64,000 nt of DNA from Macrosoma leucophasiata (taxonomy: Eukaryota; Arthropoda; Insecta; Lepidoptera; Hedylidae): positions 25,580,001 through 25,644,000 of the forward strand of contig JAWQUS010000025.1 of assembly GCA_036365455.1 (NCBI GenBank). Reading direction: 5' to 3'. Under the pieces are notes generated by a model. It saw only the letters and a program-made list of their open reading frames with translations. It had not been told where the DNA came from and ran no database searches. Shown here piece after piece: positions 9,170 through 19,509 of the stretch. Positions within the stretch are counted from its first letter, which is position 1. Each line of letters opens with the position of its first letter. The translations under genes were made by a program, and so were the position numbers.

Positions 9170-9495
9170 CGCTGCATCATGGCTATAACTATAAATTATA
9201 CGTTTCTTTTACCATAATAAGTGAACCAATACGTTACCAGCTAACTGAAAAACGGTGGCGTCGTGCGAAATAATAAATTGAAAACAATGGCGGAGATTAA
9301 ATAAAGCTGAAAGGATTTTTTTCCAAGCAAACAACCTGTCTGTCTAAGTGATTACTGCAGTTCATGGGTACTACAAATCACGGGCTTTAATGTGAGTACT
9401 TTAAAGTTTATGCTGTTATTAGAGATACAATTCACGAATCTATTTCTTTACGGGGTTCCTTAAGGGCAGGCAGAATTGTTTATAGTAATATTTGA
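9170..9495. other. No recognisable feature
   Basis: AT-rich sequence without shared repeats or coding signal. Confidence 0.5.
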
Positions 9496-9499
9496 ATTC

Positions 9500-9806
9500 A
9501 TGTATAGGAGCATAGTGGTAGCAGGGCATTACGCTGGGGTAATGCCCTGCTACCACTGGGTTCGATTCCTAGGTCGGAGTCTATTATAGCTAAGAGTGTA
9601 AAATCCTTTATCTCTGATCTATTGGGCTTTTTATATTTTCTGGAAGTTTGACCTCGGAGTTTGGTAATGTCAATAGGCTCGCCACCTGTTACATGGGCCA
9701 AAACGTAACCGGCGTAAGCGTGGGTGTTTGCATGTATGCTTTAATGCATGTATTTACCTCTGCCTATCCCTTCGGGGATTACAGGCGTGAAGTTACGTAT
9801 GACTAA
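9500..9806 (+). mobile_element. SINE-A with palindromic anticodon arm
   Basis: Standard SINE-A from the box A region to the CCCTTCGGGGATTACAGGCG 3' end. The usual GGCCACTACTACTACGCTGAG region is replaced by a perfect palindrome with 19-bp arms (9514-9532 and 9539-9557, AGTGGTAGCAGGGCATTAC), after which GGGTTCGATTCC resumes. Confidence 0.8.
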
Positions 9807-9809
9807 AAT

Positions 9810-10220
9810 CGTAGAACTATACATAACCATGTCATCGGAACATTTATACATATGTACAGGGTTAAATATATCTAACGCATAAATCGTCAAAGGTGAGTTA
9901 GGTACGTTAAGACTTACAACTTTTGTTCTATGACTTTTGCCAAAACGCAGTACATCACATGATAAGAAATAAAATCGTTTCAAATTGGACTTCTATCAAT
10001 ACACAGCAATAATAGCACTACGTTTCATAGGTATATCTTTACTTAGGTACAGACGTCAGCTGTTTACATAACGTGAAGTTAAGAAGTATTAGAACTGCAA
10101 ATTCTGTTTGTTATTTTTTGTATGATAAAAAAATATTAAATTAGAAAAAGTTGTATTATAAAAGGGTTACTCTTGATGAGCCAAAGCCTCCCTTTAAGAA
10201 TTATGCACTAGTTACAAACA
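9810..10220. other. No recognisable feature
   Basis: No recognisable motif in the 80-codon frame at 9741-9983, whose right part overlaps the 3' end of SINE-A. Nothing else shared with the window. Confidence 0.5.
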
Positions 10221-10223
10221 ACC

Positions 10224-10541
10224 CTGTATATAATAAAATTGTAAATTAATAATAAAATGGAGTGTTTGTTTGTAATATAAAAATAACCGCTTTTTACTAA
10301 ATGCTTAAGTATCTATACACGGTACATATACCAAAACAACATTTTTTACAATCCGTCCGTCCATCTGTCTGTCTGTCTGTCTATCTGGCCGACCGATTTT
10401 GACGGGATTTTCACTGGCATATAGCTTATGCACTAAGGAATAACTTAGGCTACTTTTATACTAGCTGCACCCACGACTTCGCCCGGGTAGACACTGAACA
10501 ATCATAAATTGTCATGCGGACGAAGTCGCGGGCACAGCTAG
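10224..10541 (+). mobile_element. Helitron, same family as 2.7 kb
   Basis: Shares AACCGCTTTTTACTAAATGC, the CTGT run, GATTTTGACGGGATTTTCACTGGCA and the terminal hairpin ending CGAAGTCGCGGGCACAGCTAG. The 5' end is less clear than in the 2.7-kb copy. Confidence 0.8.
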
Positions 10542-10659
10542 TAAATTTTAAGTCTCATACACCTCCGTTCCATCATCAAAATTCAACAGACATTAAATAT
10601 AAAAGCAGAATTTTCAGCAACTACATTCAAGTTTCTAGAACTCCATTCATATTGTAATA

Positions 10660-10816
10660 CATCCTTTGCGCCTAAAACGTGTCCCAAATAATTCCAGTAC
10701 CTATTGCAGGTTAACTTAAACGAGCAAAGCCGAGTGAAGTGCAGGTGTTCCGCTGGGACGGCTCCGAACCCGAAATGTTGTTACTCAGTCTTTTTCCGAG
10801 TAAAGTTGTTTATGGT
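10660..10816. repeat. Local repeat L150, copy 1
   Basis: A ~150-bp unit reading CGCCTAAAACGTGTCCCAAATAATTCCAGTAC, then GGTTAAC, GAAGTGCAGGTGTTCCGCTGGGACGGCTC, and GAGTAAAGTTGTTTATGGTTG (each a fragment of the unit). Five diverged copies occur, all between 10.6 and 18.0 kb, and none elsewhere in the window. Function unknown. Confidence 0.7.
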
Positions 10817-10819
10817 TGG

Positions 10820-11600
10820 GTTACGGTGGATTTTCGGCGTAAACTGTATACTCCATTAGTTGTAAGTTTGTAAGTGAATATTCTACAATTATTTGTATAG
10901 AGTTTAATGGGACATTTGTTTTTGCAGCACTTCTGAGGTGTAAAAAGGAAAAATATTTTTTTGGCATACACACAACAAAACAATAATGAAAATGAGGGGG
11001 CAGAGCAGCTTGTGGCGAGCTGTTGGTGAGTAGCGACACCACCCCCTACCATCATCTCGAGTTCCTCCGAGCGAACTGGGCGCCGCCTCGTCCGCCACAC
11101 AGAGGCAAGGCCGGACAGAGTGGGCGCTAGAGGTATGGTATTTGCAGAAATTCAGTTAATAGGCTGTTGTCTAAATTTCTGCAAGAGCCATACACTCGGG
11201 GGTGGCAGGGTGTAAAGGCATAATAGCGCGGAAGCCCGCTCCGAGCTCGAGATTACTCGCTCCACACACACCTCGACACCCCCAGCCTCTCTCAACAGTG
11301 ATGCCCCCCGTCGACCATTGGGTTGGCTGTTTTGGGGGCTCACCAAGGAGAGGCGAGTCACCACCTGCCTAAAGTAGGATTCGATAATGTGAGATGTTGA
11401 ATATAGGCAAGTGCCGGATCTCACTCCATAGGCCCAGCCAGCTAGTCCCCCCAGTTCACCCACATAGCCCAAAGATTGGCGAATCACTTATCATTACAAT
11501 AGTCCCATTATATTCTGCGGGGTCTGTCTGTGCCTGTATTATCTTTTGATGCAATCAGAGAGAGGTTTCGCCGAATATAACCCATTACAAGGTAAATCAA
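10820..11600. other. Unrecognised, locally GC-richer
   Basis: Overlapping reading frames of up to 111 codons occur on the minus strand at 10810-11487, without recognisable motifs. An imperfect hairpin (GTATGGTATTTGCAGAAATT and AAATTTCTGCAAGAGCCATAC) lies at about 11133-11192. A unique host segment is possible but I cannot support a gene. Confidence 0.4.
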
Positions 11601-11604
11601 AATT

Positions 11605-11855
11605 CTCCAAAAGGGCCTCTACGTGTTGGACTCCCCATGTCCCCGCGCAAGCCTGACAAAGATCCGGGGTTCAAATTGGACCCCGTGCTGACGAGAGACA
11701 TAAAAATGAAAAAAAAAACAAGTAAAAGAATTGCAACATGTTTGGTTATGGGAAGCCAAAAAAAATGGCACCCAACTCAGCTGATTGCTGCAACAGTGGC
11801 TGCTGCGCTGATATTCTGGTGGTTTTAGTGGCATTACGACCTACAAGTCGCCAGG
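11605..11855. repeat. SINE-F, tRNA-like
   Basis: A tRNA-type T-arm (GGGGTTCAAATTGGACCCC) precedes AACTCAGCTGATTGCTGCAAC...GCGCTGATATTCTGGTGG. The latter part recurs at 45.73-45.79 kb (TCTCAGCTGATTGCTG...GCGCTGGTGTTCTGATGG), so it is an interspersed repeat. The short frames here are not genes. Confidence 0.5.
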
Positions 11856-11944
11856 CAATGCCTGTTCCACAAAAAAAATCACAATCAATACATATACATA
11901 CCTACACTACAACAATAAAACACTAAATAAATGTTTTCATTAAT

Positions 11945-12232
11945 TTTTTTTTATGTAATAAAAGTGGCAAACAAGCATGCAGTTCGCATTCATGTTAAGT
12001 GAAGACTGCAGCCTATAGACACCCACACAATGACCAGAGGTCAAAATGCAGATGCGCTGCCACTCCTGAGGCATTAGGTATTATGCCTCTATGCCGGCAA
12101 TCACAGGGCCGTACATTACCACCTGACCGGAACACGATAGTGCTGAGTACTACCATTTAGCGGCAAGTATATTAGGTAATGCGCTGGTGCCTACGCCCGC
12201 GATTTCCGTCACTGGAGCTCTACCACCAGTAA
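11945..12232 (-). repeat. SINE-B, full-length
   Basis: Complete reversed copy; the 5' hairpin is damaged (GCGATTTCCGTCAC for GCGAGCTCCGTCAC). Confidence 0.85.
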
Positions 12233-12423
12233 AGAAATTTATTTATTTACCAGTTATTACAGAACCATTACAGAAGATCCAATGCGGTACTGCAATCCAA
12301 TTATACATACGTAAACGACTCAATAACATAATAACAATACTAAAACCAAAACTCATAACAATAAATTACTTTCAGCATATTTATAAGCCATTCCTATGAA
12401 TCTCGGCAGACTTAAATTACATA

Positions 12424-12603
12424 TTTTTTTTATATTATTTCGCATTAATACATGCTTGTGAAATATATTTTATTTAAAGAAAAATGGAAAGAAAAATTTG
12501 ACTTCAGGCGAGACTCGAACTCGCGGCCTACTGGGAATCTAGTCCAGCCGCTCTTCCAATTGAGCTACTGAAGTCCTGTCCAATTGTGTTACTGTAAGTT
12601 GAG
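12424..12603 (-). mobile_element. SINE-C, standard orientation
   Basis: Flanked by the 12-bp duplication TTAAATTACATA (12412-12423 and 12604-12615). The tail (TATTATTTCGCATTAA) is at the left and the tRNA-like head ends near 12574. There is no inversion, so it serves as the reference for normal SINE-C structure. It is 5'-truncated just beyond the tRNA head. Confidence 0.9.
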
Positions 12604-12624
12604 TTAAATTACATAAGTACCTAT

Positions 12625-12800
12625 AATGTATGTATGTATGTATGTATGTATCTTCACGCCAGGTCCCTAACGGGGTAGGCAGAGAGTGTAGAGCGCCAGA
12701 TATCCCGGTTCAGACAAACCTCTCGTGCCTCGTCTACCTTCATCATTCTCTTCATACATGCACGCCGATTCCTAAGACTTTTGACCCCACCATCAGTAGT
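12625..12800 (-). pseudogene. LINE-G 3' end with ATAC tail
   Basis: Reversed LINE-G end, nearly identical to the 34.3-kb copy, truncated at the codons for DGG. Its 3' tail is a run of six or more ATAC units (12625-12650 reads as TATG repeats on the plus strand). Confidence 0.8.
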
Positions 12801-13054
12801 ATCCTAGTAAGTACCTATAATATCGTAATAATTATATATTATTGTAAGGCGTATAAGTTCATAATTTCTTGTAATAATGATTTAAGTTGTTGCCAAGTAA
12901 AATAAAATAAAAATAAAATAAACCAGATTCACCTTGAACCACTTGAACAAAGACCAGCAAAGGCAATACAGCGGCATCTGAATTCTCGATCTCTTCAAAG
13001 CTCTTAAGACTTCGTGAGCCTTGAAAACAAAAGAAAAATAGAAAGAAAGAAATC

Positions 13055-13215
13055 TGCGCCTAAAACGTATCCTAAATAATTCTAGACACTTGTAGTACTG
13101 CACGGTAACATAAATAAAAAAAAAACCGCTGAAGTGTTGTTCCACTGAGATGAACCATCCCGCACGGTTCACACTCAGACGAATGGTGTAACTGAATATT
13201 GCCGAGCAATGTTGT
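13055..13215. repeat. Local repeat L150, copy 2
   Basis: CGCCTAAAACGTATCCTAAATAATTC is clear, followed by diverged GCTGAAGTGTTGTTCCACTGAGA and GCCGAGCAATGTTGTATATGG. SINE-C at 13.24 kb inserted just downstream. Confidence 0.65.
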
Positions 13216-13238
13216 ATATGGCTGGTATATCTTAACTT

Positions 13239-13530
13239 GTTTTATATTATTTCGCATTAACACATGCTTGTGAAATATATTTTATTTTTAAAGAAAAATG
13301 GAAAGAAAAATTTGACTTCAGGCGAGGCTTGAACTCGCGACCTACTGGGAATCTAGTCCAGCCGCTCTTCCAATTGAGCTACTGAAGCCCTGCCCGATTT
13401 GTCAAATCTTTCCTTCACATCTATTGCATTGCTTTATGGTAGCAGTAGCGCCATCTATTACCAAGTAGGTCGCGAGTTCAAGCCTCGCCTGAAGTCAAAT
13501 TTTTCTTTCCATTTTTCTTTAAAAATAAAA
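13239..13530 (-). mobile_element. SINE-C, 5'-inverted copy (mirror case)
   Basis: Flanked by the 13-bp duplication TATATCTTAACTT (13226-13238 and 13531-13543). Here the tail is at the left in reverse orientation and the inverted segment is at the right, again ending at the internal CTTTAAAAATAAAA stretch. Both arms share the private variant GGCTTGAACTCGCGACC, so both were copied from one RNA. The long arm reaches the 5' leader (GCGCCATCTATTACC). Confidence 0.9.
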
Positions 13531-13884
13531 TATATCTTAACTTTTTAGCGGCCGTCAAATATTGTGATAATAATGTGAGAATCTATTTTAATGATGTGAT
13601 TTTGTATGAAATTGTATTTTTTGAATAATGAAACTTCAAACAAGCATAACAAACTCCATTGATTTTATGTCAATACTGCAGCTTTCAAAATTTTTGCATA
13701 AATCCACAGACAAACATTTGTAACGGTGCGGCGATAACAGTAAATTATAGAAACATATATTTTTTTATAATGCTTGCTACACCACTTTCCTCAACTGGTA
13801 TTTGAAAAATGTTTCAAACCATCCAGTCCTTTGAACCCTATTCATATTCAAACCATATAGCCTATTTTCTCAAAGTATTCGAAT

Positions 13885-14025
13885 AGCATCTACGCCTAAA
13901 ACGTAACCTGCATAACTCCAGTACACACTCATAGCACTTCAAGTTCACGTAAATTCGTAAATAACGCAAAGCTCACTGAAGTGTACGTATTCCGCTAGGG
14001 CAGCCCCATCCAGGGTTGCCAACTT
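13885..14025. repeat. Local repeat L150, copy 3 (split)
   Basis: CGCCTAAAACGTAACCTGCATAACTCCAG through CCGCTAGGGCAGCCCCATCC. The unit appears to resume near 14690 with CCATCCCGAACGATGGACACTCAGTGTGACTGAATAT. If so, a ~660-bp segment including a SINE-B was inserted into it. Confidence 0.6.
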
Positions 14026-14150
14026 CTCCAGTCGCCATAACTGGACAATTTTAATCTGATCATATTTGGTCAAAATCGAAGAAAAACGTTAAGTGTCAAT
14101 GAAAAAGTGTTTTCTTTGATGTTGTTTGTTCCCCAGGTTTTGGATTATTA

Positions 14151-14445
14151 CTTTTTTTTTTTTTTTATGTAATAAAAGTGGCAAACAAGCATGCAGTTCA
14201 CATTGATGTTAAGTGATTGACTGTAGCCTATAGACACCCACACAATGACCAGAGGTCAAAATGCAGATGCGCTGCCACTCCTGAGGCATTAGGTGATATG
14301 CCTCTGTGCCTGAAATTACAGGGCCGTACATTACCACCTGACCGGAACACGACAGTGCTGAACACTACCATTTAGCGGCAAGTATATTAGGTAATGCGGT
14401 GGTGCCTACGCCCGCGAGCTCCGTCACTGGAACTCTACCACCAGT
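14151..14445 (-). repeat. SINE-B, full-length
   Basis: Complete reversed copy with a long poly(T) start. ACTTT occurs at both edges, which may be a short target duplication but is within chance. Confidence 0.85.
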
Positions 14446-15059
14446 AAAACTTTGTACAGTGGCAACGTTTTTAAATATTTTTCCTAATCTACTCTCTCTT
14501 TTGGAACTTTTAAAAGTAGTTTACTGTCAACAAACCCCTGAAAATGATCGTGTGATCGAAACCGTTTGGGTAAAAACCGGACAAATTTAATCCGGTCGGA
14601 TGTAAGCGACCTGACCCCAACAATTCCTTCTAAAACCCAACAGTCCCGTCAAAAACCGGACGGTTGGGAAATCTACCCCCATCCCGAACGATGGACACTC
14701 AGTGTGACTGAATATAATTGACATTGTTAAATTTACCAGGGTTGACAGATATTATTATCTGTCTGTTAATTTTGAGTTAACTTTAATATTAACTGGACCT
14801 ACCAGTAACGGTTAAATTTAAATTTGTGACATAATTTAACAATTTTCAAATCGTGCAACAATTTTTACAGTTAAAGTAAGATGATGCAACCTTAAAAACA
14901 AAGTTTCTTACATAAAAATGCCTCTACTGGCATTTGAAATACAATAAAATAGAAAAATATTGCATGTCATCTCTACTTATAATAAATCTGTAGAAGTGTG
15001 AATTCTGTACATTAAAAATATAAAAAAAAAATACCAGGGGATGTTACTAGATCGATACC

Positions 15060-15110
15060 GAACACAAATATGCGATTAGAAAATTATTTGTCTCTCTGTC
15101 TGTCTATCTC

Positions 15111-15167
<57 letters not shown>

Positions 15168-15180
15168 ACAAGCATCACAT
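15060..15180. repeat. (TCTG)n microsatellite
   Basis: A run of TCTG units with TCTC and TTTG interruptions. It lies in a repeat (ACTACCGGTCCGATTACAATGACACTTGG follows in parts) of a type common in insect genomes, and the reading frame across it is not a gene. Confidence 0.8.
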
Positions 15181-15704
15181 AAAAACTACCGGTCCGATTA
15201 CAATGACACTTGGTATGATTATACTTTTACCTTTGGTGCACAAAACTGGGTACTTTTTATCCCGGTAAAATGTCTGTTTGTTTGTGTGTTTGTGCACGCT
15301 AATATCAGAAACGGCTTATTCGATATTTGCGGTCTTCTCTAATATATTGTGGTAAGTTTCACTTAACATTTAGTGTTTGTTTCATATGAATCGGTTCAGA
15401 AATAAAAAAGTTATGTCAATGTAAAGAATCGTATCGTATATTTTTAAGCTATTGTGTATCTTAATTCTATCTTTTAGGGAGTTTCGTACCTAATAGGTAA
15501 AAACGGACCCTACGGATAACTAATCCTCCGCTGTCTGTCTGTCTGTCCGTCCGTTTATCTGTCTGTCACCAGGCTGTATCTCATAAATAGTGATAGCTAG
15601 AAAGCAAACATTTACACAAATTATGTATTTCTGTTACCGCTATAATGTAGACGCTTTAAATTTTCACTGAATTTTTAGGTCTTATGTTGTATTGTAGCTT
15701 CCAT

Positions 15705-16396
15705 AATAAATATAAATACATACAAATAAATTAAATTGGAGTGTCTTTTTGTAATATTAAAATAACCGCTTTTTACTAAATGCATATGTATGTATACACT
15801 ACATATACCAAAACAACATTTTTTACAATTTTTGTCTGTGTGTCTGTCTGTTTGGCGGGGCTAATCTTGGGAACGGCTGTACCGATTTTGACGGGACTTT
15901 CACTGGCAGATAGCTGATGTGATAAGGAGCAACTTAGGCTACTTTTATCTTCATACATGACAACACATACATACCTACATACAAATAAGTAGAATTGGAG
16001 TGTATCTGACTTTGAGGGGACTTCCACGGGTTGGTAGCTGATGTAACAAGGAGTAACTTAGGCTACTTTTATCTCCATACATCCACACATACGTACATAC
16101 CTACATACAAATAAACAGAATTTGAGTGTCTCCGATTTTGACGGGACTTTCACTGGCAGATAGCTGATGAGATAAGGAGTAACTTAGGCTACTTTTATCT
16201 CCATACAACCATACATACATACAAATAAACAGAATTTGAGTGTCTCCGATTTTGACGGGACTTTCACTGGCAGATAGCTGATGCAATAAGGAGTAACTCA
16301 CGCTACTTTTATACTAGCTGTGCCCACGACTTCATCCGGGTAGATACTGAACAATCATATGTTTTCTCACGTAGACGAAGTCGCGGGCACAGCTAG
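15705..16396 (+). mobile_element. Helitron with internal tandem expansion
   Basis: The 5' part (AACCGCTTTTTACTAAATGC) and the 3' hairpin ending GGGCACAGCTAG match the 2.7-kb family. Between them the block TTTGACGGGACTTTCACTGGCAGATAGCTGATG...TAACTTAGGCTACTTTTATCTCCATAC (in parts) occurs four times with a period near 110-120 bp. The first repeats are diverged while the last two are almost identical, so the expansion happened inside the element. Confidence 0.8.
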
Positions 16397-16447
16397 TAAA
16401 TCATAAGTTCACACATTTACATTTCACAAGGACAAGAATAACAAATA

Positions 16448-16692
16448 TAAATTCATCTGGTGGTAGATCTCCAGTGACGGAGCTCGCGGGTGTAGGCACC
16501 ACCGCATTACCTAATATACTTGCCGCTAAATGGTTGTGTTCAGCACTATCGTGTTTCGGTCAGATGGTAACGTACGGCCCTGTAATTTCCGGCACAGAAG
16601 CATAACACCTAAGGCCTCAGGAGTACTAACGCATCTGCATTTTGACCTTGGTTTTTGTGTACCTTTGCTGCAGTCATCCTAGCTCCAGTCTA
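16448..16692 (+). repeat. SINE-B, 3'-degraded
   Basis: Clear from CTGGTGGTAGATCTCCAGTG to GCATCTGCATTTTGACC, then breaks up at the TGCTGCAGTCATCC segment with no A-rich tail. Confidence 0.75.
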
Positions 16693-16784
16693 CCTCACAA
16701 TTTCCCAACTGTCATTTGAAATAAAATCAGAATATTGCAAACATTTATTCAAACCTTATAACGTTTATTTTCAAACCATTTGTA

Positions 16785-16960
16785 TCACACCAACAACGTG
16801 TCCTAAATAATTCCAGTACACACTCGTAGTAGTGCAGGTTAATGTAAATAACACAAAGCCCGCTGAAGTGTAGGTGTTCCGCTGGGACGGCTCTGATCCC
16901 GACCGGTACACACCCAGTCTTTAAACTGAATATTTCCGAGTAAAGTTGTTTATGGTTGCA
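16785..16960. repeat. Local repeat L150, copy 4
   Basis: The best-preserved copy: CAACGTGTCCTAAATAATTCCAGTACACACTCGTAGTA in parts, GGTTAATGTAAATAACACAAAGCC, GAAGTGTAGGTGTTCCGCTGGGACGG, and GAGTAAAGTTGTTTATGGTTG at the end. Confidence 0.7.
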
Positions 16961-16964
16961 AAAG

Positions 16965-17490
16965 AGTTCTCCTTTTTTAAAGGCTACAAAATATTATGCT
17001 GTAGCAGTTAGATATGTCTTTTAGTTGTTAAAAATACTTCCATTTTTACATAACGAAATTAAAAAGATTTTGATGTTATAGGGTCTTATTATCTGATACA
17101 CGCCAGCTGCATGCACGAAAAAGTGTCACGTTTCACCGGAGTCGGAATATGCGCTAGTGAGGTGCAATCAGCCTAAGTGTTCAGCTTGTGCCGCATTTAT
17201 GAGGTATCACATAAAATTATTGTCCATATTTATATGCTTACCTATAACGCTTACACCAAGACCACACCTTTTGCAGGTTGCGATGAACTATGACCAAATA
17301 TAGAGTTTTTTGTGGCAGGCGATGGATATAGTTGTTTAATTATGTCAGTGTCGAAAGTAGTTCTTGTTCTTCTCTTCCTAGCGTGGGCATACTATACTGC
17401 GTGATTTACTTGTGTGATTAAAAAACTTGTATATGTGTGTTCAAGAATAAGCTCCCACGCTCGCAGACTGCCCTTTAAACATTGATAAGG
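16965..17490. other. No recognisable feature
   Basis: Nothing shared with the rest of the window and no coding signal. Confidence 0.45.
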
Positions 17491-17491
17491 T

Positions 17492-17785
17492 AAGTGGATA
17501 CTGGAGCCTATAAACTTGTACATAAAAACCAGAGATTTCAAAGTGTAGCTACTCCTGAGGCCTTCTGTACGGAAAATTAAATTTCCACATGACCGGAACA
17601 CAATAGCATTGAACACTTTTAACTGTTTATCACATTTTTTTATATAACTGACAAGGCAAACAAGCATGCGATTCACATGGGATGGGTGATGATTGCAGCC
17701 TATAGTCATCTACACATAAATTAGAGGTCAAAATGCAGATGTGATACCACTCTTGAGTCCTAAGTTTTTATGTTTCTGTGATAGT
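17492..17785 (-). repeat. Two decayed SINE-B fragments
   Basis: 17492-17620 retains GGAGCCTATA, CAAAGTGTAGCTACTCCTGAGGCC and CATGACCGGAACACAATAG. 17632-17785 retains AGGCAAACAAGCATGC and AGGTCAAAATGCAGATGTG. They are more diverged than the other copies and in the same orientation. Confidence 0.6.
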
Positions 17786-17924
17786 TCTTTCGGGGACATT
17801 TTTTTTATCAACTGCTATAAAAATAAATAGAACAGTAATAATGTTGTCTCTGAAGCTCTTGAAACTTAGATTCAAGCATCAACGCAAATGACATTTTTAT
17901 TCCAGTTTCTCGAACTCCATTCAT

Positions 17925-18012
17925 ATTCAAACTATACAGCATCAGCGCGTAAAAGGTATGCTAAATAATTCCAGTACACATTCGCAGTACTACAGGTTAA
18001 CGTAAATAATAC
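17925..18012. repeat. Local repeat L150, copy 5 (partial)
   Basis: CTCCATTCATATTCAAACTATA, GCTAAATAATTCCAGTACACATTCG and GGTTAACGTAAATAA are present, then the unit stops. The upstream flank is shared with copies 1 and 3. Confidence 0.6.
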
Positions 18013-18099
18013 ATATCGCCTCTCGTACTAGTTTGAAAGATATTTCTTCATCCTGTAGTGAAAAATGCATACTTTGCTTCAGGGATTTATACCTGCTAT

Positions 18100-18391
18100 T
18101 TTTTTTTTCTTTTAATGGAATGGAAGTGGCAAACAAGCATGCAGTTCACATTGATGTTAAGTGATAACTGCAGTCTATAGACACTTACACGAAGACCAAG
18201 GTCAAGATGCAGATGCGTTACCACTCCTGAGGCCTAAGGTGTTATGCCTCTGTGCCGGAAATTACAGGGCCGTACATTACCACCTGACTGGAACACGATA
18301 GTGCTGAACACTACCATTTAGCGGCAAGTATGTTAGGTAATGCGGTGGTGCCTCCGCCCGCGAGCTCTGGCACTGGAGCTCTACCACCAGT
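18100..18391 (-). repeat. SINE-B, full-length
   Basis: Complete reversed copy with minor changes such as GCCTCCGCCCGCGAGC. Confidence 0.85.
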
Positions 18392-18847
18392 GAGAATTTT
18401 AATGCCATGAAAGTAAAATAGCAATCCACGTTCTTATTGAGATTATTAAATATCAGCAGATTCTAAGCCTGGGTTGCACCAAGATATAATATGCTAAAGA
18501 TAAAGTCAGTGTAACATTTCACATCCTTAACTAACTCAAAGAAATCTGTTAAAGTTTACAAGCAACCCAACCTTAGTCTACCCTCAGAGTTTGAAAATTT
18601 GCCTAATGAATATCAATGGGCTCACACAAAAAAAACTAATTGGCAAATCATCTAACTGGTGTAGTATGTTAATGTATTGTATGCTTATCCCTTCAGGTCT
18701 TAATGAAAAAAAAAAAAAATTATATACAGGTTGTGGTTGAATCAAAGTATTTTAGGAAACTGTTACTATTTCGAAACAAAGTACACTCGTAAAGCTAGTA
18801 ACACAAATACTATCATGTTTTCCAAATAAGTGGATTTATCTGTGTAG

Positions 18848-19110
18848 CCAAAGCGTTACAGAGTTACCTCGCATTTACAATGTACGTGAACCCTTCGAAT
18901 ACAAGTGACCTTCGTCAAACTGTCCCGTAGTTAAAAGCCGGAGTAAACCGGAAAATTCCGGATTGGCTCGCTCACATTCAGGTGCGTGATCGATCACGCT
19001 AGCCTAGTTACTATGTGTCGCCTGCGACCAACCCGACGTGATTCTGCTAATTTCTCTTAATATCGTTTTGGTGGATTTGATATTTGATATATGTGATTGC
19101 AGTGGCAAAT
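18848..19110. repeat. Local duplication D260, copy 1
   Basis: About 260 bp from GCGTTACAGAGTTACCTCGCAT to GCAGTGGCAAATGGACAC, repeated in the same orientation at 20.22 kb with frequent substitutions. It has CCTTCGTCAAACTGTCCCG, CGGAAAATTCCGGATTGG and GCGTGATCGATCAC. No protein frame is conserved between the copies as far as I can see. Confidence 0.75.
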
Positions 19111-19175
19111 GGACACATTTTAAGTATTGGGTACTATTTGTTTGCGCTCTTATTTTGCAGCAACTGCAGCATTTA

Positions 19176-19505
19176 CTTACCATTACGTGATTTCACGCCT
19201 GTAATCAATCATACATGCAAACATGCCTAGTGGTAGCAGGCCACTACTACTACCCTGGGGTCCGATTCCCGGGTAGGGACTATCAGAGATAGTGGGATGA
19301 GGTCCTTTATCTCTGGTTCTATTGGGATTTATTTGGAAATTTCCCAATATCTCGAAGTTTGGTAATGTGCCCAGCGATGTCAACAGGTTCGCCACCAGGT
19401 GTTGTATGCCACATGGGCTAAAAAATAACCGGCGAATCGTGGTTGTTTGCATGTCTGTTTGAATGTATGCATTTACCTCTGCCTACCTCTTCAGGAATTA
19501 CATTA
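19176..19505 (+). mobile_element. SINE-A with inverted 3' scrap at its 5' end
   Basis: The forward SINE-A starts at GCCTAGTGGTAGCAGGCC (about 19228) and ends GCCTACCTCTTCAGGAATTAC. Directly in front, 19176-19227 holds the reverse complement of a SINE-A 3' end (ACGTGATTTCACGCCTGTAATC...CATACATGCAAACA). This arrangement is compatible with inversion during insertion. Confidence 0.75.
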
Positions 19506-19509
19506 TCTT

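Noticed and set aside
10810..11487. Cluster of minus-strand ORFs (64-111 codons) as a gene
   Set aside because: Overlapping frames with no motif or shared reading direction; part overlaps local repeat L150. A spliced host gene cannot be excluded but is not supported.
11637..11828. 63-codon plus-strand ORF with a hydrophobic end (TVAAALIFWWF)
   Set aside because: It lies in a SINE-F copy whose 3' part recurs at 45.7 kb without this frame.
15070..15342. 90-codon ORF rich in Leu/Ser/Val/Cys
   Set aside because: Translation of the TCTG microsatellite; no conserved motif.
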